Positions 5,443 through 8,675 of a stretch of 8,675 nt of DNA are shown here, piece by piece (position 1 is the first letter of the stretch; every line of letters begins with the position of its first letter). Source of the DNA: Bacillota bacterium (GTDB lineage: Bacteria; Bacillota; Clostridia; Christensenellales; Borkfalkiaceae); the NCBI GenBank assembly GCA_003343805.1, contig QAKM01000009.1, positions 1 through 8,675 on the forward strand, written 5' to 3'. The translations under genes were made by a program, and so were the position numbers. Under the pieces are notes generated by a model. The model was not told where the DNA came from, searched no databases, and worked only from the letters and a program-made list of their open reading frames with translations.

Positions 5443-5471
5443 ATTATACACGAAAGGCAGTGAAAATGCAA
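5443..5471 (-). promoter_or_regulatory. Leftward promoter for the predicted small RNA
   Basis: On the - strand, TTGCAT (complement of 5466-5471), a 17-bp spacer and TATAAT (complement of 5443-5448). The hexamers and spacing are identical to those of the early rightward promoter at 2036-2064. It lies in the only sizeable gap of the central block and points at the terminator 33 bp away. Confidence 0.6.
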
Positions 5472-5473
5472 CT

Positions 5474-5869
5474 ATGAGACAGAGTTTTACCAGAATGTGC
5501 TATGGTGAGCGGTTCCCTCTAAGAGTGGCAGACGCGAAGCCCCAGCCGGTGAAGAAGCCCGGCGACGACATCGGCGCGAAGCTGGAGCGCATTCTCTCCA
5601 TGATGGAGCAAATGTTAGCTGGCGTGAACAAGAAGCAGACCGACGAAAAGCAGGAGCGCTTCAACCGTGCGTGTGCCGAGGCTGAGCAGGGATACAGTGA
5701 CCGAAACCCACACATCCGGCGGGACGAGACCCGGCTTTCCATTCCGGTGGAAAATCAGGAGGTCCCCACGCGCAAGGTAAAAGACACGGCTATCCGCTCC
5801 AACTATGATCGGATGTGCGCAGAGGCGGCGGCAGCTTATGCGGCCCGCAACCCGCACAAGAGGGGGTGA
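5474..5869 (+). CDS. Hypothetical protein with internal repeated motif
   Basis: A 131-aa soluble protein of unknown function. After a basic, Pro-containing N-terminus and a helical segment (about 33-50, GAKLERILSMMEQMLAG) it carries two copies of the pattern [FY]-x-R-x-C-A-E-A-x3-Y-x2-R-N-P-H-x-R, at residues 63-82 and 111-130, the second at the C-terminus. A shorter echo (FTRMC) is at 5-9. Conserved Cys and His in each copy could bind metal or form a redox or binding site; this is a guess. ATG 5474 is chosen; it overlaps the stop of a tiny ORF (ATG 5466) as ATGA and has no good site of its own. TTG 5429 behind AGGCAGGA would add 15 residues and is a fair alternative. It lies 5 bp upstream of the next gene. 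Confidence 0.7.
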   Translation: MRQSFTRMCYGERFPLRVADAKPQPVKKPGDDIGAKLERILSMMEQMLAGVNKKQTDEKQERFNRACAEAEQGYSDRNPHIRRDETRLSIPVENQEVPTRKVKDTAIRSNYDRMCAEAAAAYAARNPHKRG

Positions 5870-5873
5870 TCGT

Positions 5874-6173
5874 GTGGCAGATCGGCTCGAAATGGCCCGG
5901 TATTACCACCGGTACCAGGAGGCGGCTGTAAAATGCAGCCGCGCAAAGCAGGACCTGGACAAGATCGAAAAGCAGCTCCAGAACATGCCGGACCCGGACA
6001 CCCTGAACGACCTTCTTGCAAAGAAGGAGGCGGCTCAGGCGCGGTATGATGAACTCAAAGAGGCGCTGGCTGACGCTGAAAGCCTTGCTATGACCGGCCA
6101 GCCCCGGCAGACGATGAAGGCCGCCCAGGAGGTACAATGGTTCACTCCCTGGGGGCACAAGATCAGCAAGTAA
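5874..6173 (+). CDS. Coiled-coil hypothetical protein
   Basis: A 99-aa protein, mostly one long heptad-rich helix region (about 5-75: repeated K/E/L/A with KQDLDKIEKQLQNM and LLAKKEAAQARYDELKEAL) with a break at PDPDTLND. The C-terminal tail QEVQWFTPWGHKISK is less charged. GTG 5874 follows AGGGGGTGATC closely and is favoured over ATG 5892, which has no site. The gene starts 4 bp after the preceding stop and is probably co-transcribed and coupled. No catalytic motif, signal peptide or membrane segment is visible. It probably acts as a structural or partner protein, but function is not known. Confidence 0.7.
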   Translation: MADRLEMARYYHRYQEAAVKCSRAKQDLDKIEKQLQNMPDPDTLNDLLAKKEAAQARYDELKEALADAESLAMTGQPRQTMKAAQEVQWFTPWGHKISK

Positions 6174-6220
6174 ACCATTACAAAATCGCATTCTTTTTAG
6201 GCATAAAACAGAGGTTTTTC

Positions 6221-6829
6221 ATGTATTATCGGAATAATGCAGGCGGCTGGAACAAGACGCACGACCAGGTGGAGAAAACCCCACGGATAGACAGCTTTGA
6301 AACGCCCCCCCTGCATGGAACGGGCTGTCTCTGGTGTGGGCAAGGGCTAATTCAGGCCCACAAGGTTGATGAGCGCGGCGTGCTCCTGCATTTGAAAGGC
6401 GGGGATCAGCGGGTATTTCTGTCCTATTCGCCCAACGGGTTCGGCGGCAAGCAGGCGTTCTTTCTCTGCCCTGAATGCGGGGGCCGTGTCCGGTTCCTGT
6501 ATCTGGCCGGGCAGGGTGTTCTGTGTCGCAAGTGCGCCCGCCTGAACTACAAGAGCCAGCAGGGGACAAAGGGAAGCATGGTGGACTACCACAAGGGCAT
6601 GGATTATGTACGGAAACGCCTTGCCCCGCCGCTGCATCCGATAGACGGCTTCTCTTTCTGCGACTGGATACCAGACCGCCCACGATATATGCACAGGGCA
6701 ACATACCGGAAGCACCTAAACCGGTTCCTGCGATACCGACAGCGCCACGAGGCCCGGACCCTGGCCGACCTCTTGCGGATCATCGGACCAAAGGGGCGGG
6801 CGGAGATTGCCGAACTTATGCGGGAGTAA
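6221..6829 (+). CDS. Zinc-ribbon protein with three CxxC pairs, unknown function
   Basis: A 202-aa protein with three CxxC pairs: Cys36/Cys39 (CLWC), Cys83/Cys86 (CPEC) and Cys102/Cys105 (CRKC). The last two, 16 residues apart, form a typical zinc ribbon; the first may pair with Cys/His elsewhere. The middle resembles a small beta-rich domain. The C-terminal third is strongly basic (RHLNRFLRYRQRHEARTLADLLRI-like, about 171-195), suggesting nucleic acid or protein binding. ATG 6221 follows AGAGG by 6 nt; the frame is open upstream to 6137, but that part overlaps the coiled-coil gene and has no binding site. It is the last gene of the central block, with a strong terminator 3 bp after the stop. 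I do not recognise a named family. Confidence 0.75.
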   Translation: MYYRNNAGGWNKTHDQVEKTPRIDSFETPPLHGTGCLWCGQGLIQAHKVDERGVLLHLKGGDQRVFLSYSPNGFGGKQAFFLCPECGGRVRFLYLAGQGVLCRKCARLNYKSQQGTKGSMVDYHKGMDYVRKRLAPPLHPIDGFSFCDWIPDRPRYMHRATYRKHLNRFLRYRQRHEARTLADLLRIIGPKGRAEIAELMRE

Positions 6830-6831
6830 TA

Positions 6832-6873
6832 AAGAGGGGGAGCTACCCAGCCGGGCGGCTCCCCCTTCTTATT
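6832..6873. terminator. Bidirectional terminator between convergent genes
   Basis: GGGGGAGC (6836-6843) pairs with GCTCCCCC (6858-6865). TTCTTATTT follows on the + strand and TCTTTATTA on the - strand. It separates the zinc-ribbon gene from the oppositely transcribed RHH gene, whose stop codon (6869-6871) lies in its tail. Confidence 0.86.
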
Positions 6874-7093
6874 TACCCTCTGTTTGCCCCTCAGAAGCCC
6901 CAGGAGCGGCGTTGTCCCGCTCCATAGTTTCCTCTATGGCCCGGTTGATAAAGCCGTTCACGGACTCGCTGTGGGCCTCTGCGTGGGCTTGTACAGCGTT
7001 CCGTTTCTCCTGTGTCATCCTCAACTCTACACGCGCAAACTTCTCCATATATGCTTTCTGTGCTCTTTTTTGTGCCTCTGTTTTTTCCGGCAT
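6869..7093 (-). CDS. Ribbon-helix-helix (Arc/MetJ-type) DNA-binding regulator
   Basis: A 74-aa protein with an RHH fold: the strand ARVELRM (20-26), helix A from TQEKRNAVQAHAEA (27-40) and helix B SVNGFINRAIEETME (44-58). An N-terminal basic helix and a flexible acidic tail flank it. RHH proteins bind palindromic operators as dimers of dimers and often autoregulate. ATG 7093 follows AGGAGGTGA, an excellent site. The gene stands alone, leftward, and shares a 320-bp control region with the rightward right-end operon; three palindromes there are its likely targets. No toxin gene is adjacent, so it is more likely a regulator than an antitoxin. Small RHH proteins can also act as plasmid-type copy-control or partition regulators. 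Confidence 0.83.
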   Translation of the reverse strand: MPEKTEAQKRAQKAYMEKFARVELRMTQEKRNAVQAHAEAHSESVNGFINRAIEETMERDNAAPGASEGQTEGK

Positions 7094-7138
7094 GATCTCA
7101 CCTCCTGTGAGGGGGTAACATAACGTGATACCCTTTTC

Positions 7139-7168
7139 ATTATAGCTCTATTATAGCACATCCTGCAA
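7139..7168 (-). promoter_or_regulatory. Leftward promoter of the RHH gene
   Basis: On the - strand, TTGCAG (complement of 7163-7168), 18 bp, TATAAT (complement of 7139-7144). A second TATAAT (complement of 7150-7155) preceded by TG gives an overlapping extended -10 alternative. Palindrome O1 touches the -35 of the first and lies just upstream of the second. Confidence 0.65.
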
Positions 7169-7181
7169 TCTACCGGTAGAT
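7168..7181. promoter_or_regulatory. RHH operator O1
   Basis: ATCTACCGGTAGAT is a perfect 14-bp palindrome. It overlaps the -35 region of the leftward promoter by one base and is identical to O3. It is the likely site for autoregulation by the RHH protein. Confidence 0.75.
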
Positions 7182-7194
7182 ACAAAATACACAA

Positions 7195-7208
7195 ATCTAT
7201 CGGTAGAT
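7195..7208. promoter_or_regulatory. RHH operator O2
   Basis: ATCTATCGGTAGAT differs from O1 and O3 at one base and so is an imperfect palindrome. It is centred 27 bp from O1 and 38 bp from O3, between the two divergent promoters. Confidence 0.7.
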
Positions 7209-7227
7209 ATTTGGTTATTATCCCGTC

Positions 7228-7256
7228 TTGTTATCTACCGGTAGATATAGTATAAT
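7228..7256 (+). promoter_or_regulatory. Rightward promoter of the right-end operon with embedded operator O3
   Basis: TTGTTA (7228-7233), 17-bp spacer, perfect TATAAT (7251-7256), start predicted near 7263. The spacer is almost filled by O3: the palindrome TATCTACCGGTAGATA covers 7232-7247, reaching into the -35. A protein bound there would block RNA polymerase directly, so repression is expected. Confidence 0.8.
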
Positions 7257-7262
7257 TCATAG

Positions 7263-7414
7263 TGTCAAGGGGGAACACCCCAGGATCAAGCGAAGGTCGG
7301 GGAACCGATATGAACGACAACGTAAGAGCCAGAGAGGACACAAGAGACACAGTGAAGGCAAGGAACTCTTAGAGCCGCTGGCCGCTTGATTCCAATACAA
7401 AGGAGGTCAACACA
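7263..7414 (+). other. Long structured 5' leader of the right-end operon
   Basis: About 150 nt separate the predicted start from the first gene. ATCAAGCG (7285-7292) is complementary to CGCTTGAT (7383-7390), closing a ~100-nt domain. Inside it TCGGGGAACCGA (7298-7309) can form a small hairpin; GGGG/CCCC (around 7270-7281) forms another just upstream. A 20-codon ORF (ATG 7310 to TAG 7370-7372) lies within it but has no clear ribosome binding site. A regulatory RNA or leader peptide is possible. Confidence 0.5.
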
Positions 7415-7693
7415 ATGAGCACCAACGAATTGAACACCACAGCGAAGGAACTTCTCTCCATTCGCTCCATGATCGCGGAGCTGGAGGCAGAGGCGGAGGC
7501 CCTCACGGACAAGCTCAAGGCCGCTATGGTGGAGCAGGGCACCGAAGTCCTCCAGGGAGACGGGTGGAAATTCACCTGGAAGAACGTAGTTTCCAGCCGT
7601 TTCGATTCCCAGAAGTTCAAAGCCGACCACGCCGACCTGTACAGTCAGTACAGCAAGCAGACGACAACCACCCCCTTCTGCGTGGGAGCATGA
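7415..7693 (+). CDS. Small phage-type coiled-coil hypothetical protein
   Basis: A 92-aa protein, first gene of the right-end operon, with ATG 7415 behind AAAGGAGGTCAACACA. Residues 1-45 form a helical, acidic, Ala- and Glu-rich coiled coil (SIRSMIAELEAEAEALTDKL). A C-terminal half follows with GDGWKFTWKNVVSSRFDSQKF and a Thr-rich end. The segment SSRFDxxxFKxxHxDLYxQYSKQT resembles the C-termini of small proteins found in phage early regions next to recombination or replication genes; I know no assigned function. No enzymatic motif or membrane segment is seen. Its stop overlaps the ATG of a 15-codon ORF (ATGA at 7690). Confidence 0.75.
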   Translation: MSTNELNTTAKELLSIRSMIAELEAEAEALTDKLKAAMVEQGTEVLQGDGWKFTWKNVVSSRFDSQKFKADHADLYSQYSKQTTTTPFCVGA

Positions 7694-7818
7694 AGAAAGC
7701 CCCCATATCCGAACCGACGACCAATCAGCGGATATGAGAGCCTAGACGAACCACAAGGGGCCCGGTGACTTGATTATAGCCGGGTCCCTCCCAAAAATCA
7801 AGGAGGAAACCATCACCC
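7690..7818 (+). other. Intercistronic leader: two hairpins and chained mini-ORFs
   Basis: CATATCCG (7704-7711) pairs with CGGATATG (7729-7736), and GGGGCCCGG (7757-7765) pairs with CCGGGTCCC (7780-7788) with one G-U. No T-run follows either. A 15-codon ORF (7690-7737, MKKAPISEPTTNQRI) starts on the preceding stop, and a three-codon ORF starts on its stop (ATGA at 7734). The Shine-Dalgarno site of the next gene begins just after the second hairpin. Control of downstream translation is plausible. Confidence 0.5.
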
Positions 7819-8088
7819 ATGAAAGAAGAAATGCTGGAAACTCGCCTCAATTTAACCAAGATGCTTTTAGCACTGTCGGACGATGCCCTGGAATATGTAA
7901 TGCGGCCTATCGTTTATGCCTACTACTACTCAGACGGCAGGGACCCGGACCGGCTGACAGACGACGACGTGAAGCGGCTGGGCCTCATCGGAGCCGCCGC
8001 TCACGGTGGGGAGGGCCTTGTCTCTCGTCTGGACCAAGTACGGCGGGCTTATGAAAGCGTGCTTGCTGAAAAGGGGGTATCTGCATGA
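7819..8088 (+). CDS. Small acidic helical hypothetical protein
   Basis: An 89-aa protein with a helical N-terminal half (ETRLNLTKMLLALSDDALEYVM) and an acidic middle (SDGRDPDRLTDDDVKRLGL), predicted soluble. ATG 7819 lies 13 nt after AAGGAGG (7799-7805). That is longer than usual, but no other in-frame start fits better. It overlaps the next gene as ATGA, so the three last genes form a tightly coupled set. The protein has no recognised domain. Position in an RHH-controlled accessory operon near attR suggests cargo or helper interaction rather than core recombination, but this is unproven. Confidence 0.68.
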   Translation: MKEEMLETRLNLTKMLLALSDDALEYVMRPIVYAYYYSDGRDPDRLTDDDVKRLGLIGAAAHGGEGLVSRLDQVRRAYESVLAEKGVSA

Positions 8089-8204
8089 ATAAACCAAACA
8101 TTCAAAAGCTGTGCGACTACATCAACCAGCAGGAGGACCCGGAGTGGTTCATGCAGGTGCTGTTTGCCCTGGTAGGACCTAAGAAGGAGGCAGAGAAAAA
8201 GTGA
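8085..8204 (+). CDS. Very small hypothetical protein (39 aa)
   Basis: ATG 8085 overlaps the preceding stop (ATGA) and lies 6 nt after AAGGGGGT. The product is a 39-aa, mostly helical peptide with a central amphipathic stretch (EDPEWFMQVLFALVGP) and a Lys-rich tail. A short hydrophobic run could associate with a membrane or a partner, but it is too short and too polar for a clear transmembrane helix. Its stop overlaps the following GTG start (GTGA). Coupling at both ends supports it as a real gene despite its size. Confidence 0.6.
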   Translation: MNKPNIQKLCDYINQQEDPEWFMQVLFALVGPKKEAEKK

Positions 8205-8359
8205 GCGTGTCCATCGTCTACGGCTGGCCGGAGGAAAGCAGCGTTTCTCTGGACCTGGAGACAAACCAGTGTACTATTCGCGTTTCTGCTGATGATCCTG
8301 ATCCCGGCGGCGTAGTCCAGCGGGCTATGGAGGAAGTCAGGAGACGGGGGTGGGATTAA
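8201..8359 (+). CDS. Very small hypothetical protein (52 aa)
   Basis: GTG 8201 overlaps the preceding stop as GTGA and is preceded by AAGGAGG (8184-8190) at 10 nt. The 52-aa product has alternating beta-like segments (VSIVYGWPEESSVSLDLET, CTIRVSADDPDPGG) and a C-terminal amphipathic helix (VVQRAMEEVRRRGWD). The composition is that of a small folded soluble domain. It is the last gene of the right-end operon, with a strong terminator starting 3 bp after its stop. Function not recognised. Confidence 0.62.
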   Translation: MSVSIVYGWPEESSVSLDLETNQCTIRVSADDPDPGGVVQRAMEEVRRRGWD

Positions 8360-8362
8360 ACC

Positions 8363-8407
8363 CAGGAGCGGGACTTGCTTTTTGGTGGGTGCCGCTCCTG
8401 TTTTTGT
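8363..8407 (+). terminator. Terminator of the right-end operon
   Basis: CAGGAGCGG (8363-8371) and CCGCTCCTG (8392-8400) form a perfect 9-bp stem with a 20-nt loop, followed by TTTTTGT. It closes the operon before the non-coding att arm. Confidence 0.88.
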
Positions 8408-8614
8408 GTCCGGTTTATGAGGGATGAGGTCGGAGCAAACGTCCAAGAGCAGAAACCCATACAAAACCCATACCGCCACCAAAAAACAAGCAAAAATAGT
8501 TATCGACAAGTTGCACTAAGATACAGCAAGGAAAGTCTGTTATCCGTTGGCGCTCAAAGGGCAAAATTAACAAGTGACAATAAGCCACAACAAGAAAAGG
8601 CAACCTTTGAAGAA
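8408..8614. other. Non-coding right arm of the element
   Basis: No gene is seen in these 207 bp. They hold the right arm-type sites (8454-8473), an AT-rich stretch (about 8478-8520) and two GTTATC words (8509-8514 and 8539-8544) that could be accessory sites for Xis or a host DNA-bending protein. The last suggestion is weak. Confidence 0.55.
8454..8473 (+). other. Right integrase arm-type binding sites
   Basis: AACCCATAC is present at 8454-8462 and 8465-8473 in direct orientation, spaced 11 bp. The left end has the same nonamer spaced 12 bp. It lies 141 bp inside attR. The repeated occurrence only near the two ends of the element supports a role in recombination. Confidence 0.72.
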
Positions 8615-8660
8615 TTGGTAAGGATGAGGTCCCCAGTTCGAATCTGGGTAGCAGCTCCAA
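8615..8660 (+). repeat. attR core, duplicated tRNA-Thr 3' fragment
   Basis: An identical copy of 6-51, starting at the anticodon loop and containing the T arm, acceptor 3' strand and CCA. Upstream sequence does not continue the anticodon stem, so this copy is not a functional tRNA. It marks the right boundary; 8661-8675 is host flank. Confidence 0.95.
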
Positions 8661-8675
8661 AAATCCCCGAAAACT

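Larger units (their letters stand above)
6..8614. mobile_element. Complete integrated element in tRNA-Thr, 8,609 bp, satellite-like
   Basis: The element is bounded by a 46-bp perfect direct repeat of the tRNA-Thr 3' end. It carries a tyrosine integrase next to attL, arm-type sites inside each end, an XRE repressor, an excisionase-like HTH protein, a DUF3987 replication ATPase and a sigma-70-like protein. No virion, packaging, lysis, relaxase or type IV secretion gene is visible on either strand. Leftward int-repressor opposite rightward xis-rep is the gene order of phage-inducible chromosomal islands, but no small terminase was found, so the satellite label is inference. A cryptic integrative element mobilised by other means is the alternative. 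Confidence 0.88.

Noticed and set aside
5429..5473. TTG 5429 as start of the repeat-containing protein
   Set aside because: Not excluded, but it would place coding sequence over the leftward promoter and adds a non-conserved-looking hydrophobic stretch. ATG 5474 preferred with moderate confidence.
6219..6715. Leftward frames opposite the zinc-ribbon gene
   Set aside because: Low-complexity, Cys/Ser/Arg-rich shadow translation with no initiation signals.
6869..7093. RHH protein as the antitoxin of a toxin-antitoxin pair
   Set aside because: No toxin-like ORF is adjacent in the same direction: the gene is monocistronic, followed by a terminator.
7168..7246. Three similar repeats as a CRISPR-like or iteron array
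   Set aside because: Repeats are short palindromes with unequal spacing (27 and 38 bp) positioned on promoters beside an RHH regulator. Operators explain them better, though an origin role is not excluded.
7819..8359. Small terminase or capsid-size redirecting proteins in the right-end operon
   Set aside because: None of the small proteins shows HTH-plus-oligomerisation features of a small terminase or any motif I can tie to capsid remodelling.
8422..8431. Possible extra partial att core (GGATGAGGTC matches 13-22)
   Set aside because: Only 10 bp match and the flanking bases diverge. It lies before the arm sites, so chance or a very old remnant is likelier.

Overview
This window is almost exactly one integrated mobile element. 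A 46-bp direct repeat (6-51 and 8615-8660) is the 3' part of a tRNA-Thr(GGT) gene, and it brackets 8,609 bp of element. Only a few host bases show at either edge. The high-GC coding sequence, strong GGAGG-type ribosome binding sites, UUG starts and gene families point to a Bacillota host, most likely a gut Clostridia/Oscillospiraceae-type bacterium. That taxonomic call is an inference.

Left end (52-2100): tRNA terminator, integrase arm-type sites, then a leftward pair: tyrosine integrase (197-1393) overlapped by an XRE-family repressor (1365-1976). Between the repressor and the rightward genes (1977-2125) lies a compact switch. Two promoters point toward each other with adjacent -10 boxes, and two inverted-repeat operators share the heptamer TTCTTGC/GCAAGAA.

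Central rightward block (2126-6829): a small basic protein, an excisionase/AlpA-like HTH protein, a 44-aa ORF, a DUF3987 (YfjI-like) replication ATPase, two small coupled genes, a sigma-70-like protein, then a repeat-containing protein, a coiled-coil protein and a three-CxxC zinc-ribbon protein. Most genes overlap or lie close together and read as an operon. In the one clear break (5368-5473) the only intrinsic terminator faces leftward and has its own leftward promoter, which predicts a ~70-nt antisense RNA.

Right block (6832-8407): a bidirectional terminator, a leftward ribbon-helix-helix (RHH) regulator, and a control region with three near-identical palindromes, one of them inside the spacer of a strong rightward promoter. 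That promoter drives four small genes with structured leaders, ending in a strong terminator. The right arm sites and attR follow.

Together: the integrase and Xis-like protein recombine the element in and out of tRNA-Thr, the XRE repressor keeps it quiet, and the DUF3987 protein probably replicates the excised form. The sigma-like protein may direct transcription of a later module or of a helper. I see no capsid, terminase, portal, lysis, relaxase or conjugation gene. The layout therefore resembles a phage satellite (PICI-like) or a cryptic mobilisable island that depends on a helper. No function is recognised for about half of the small genes.
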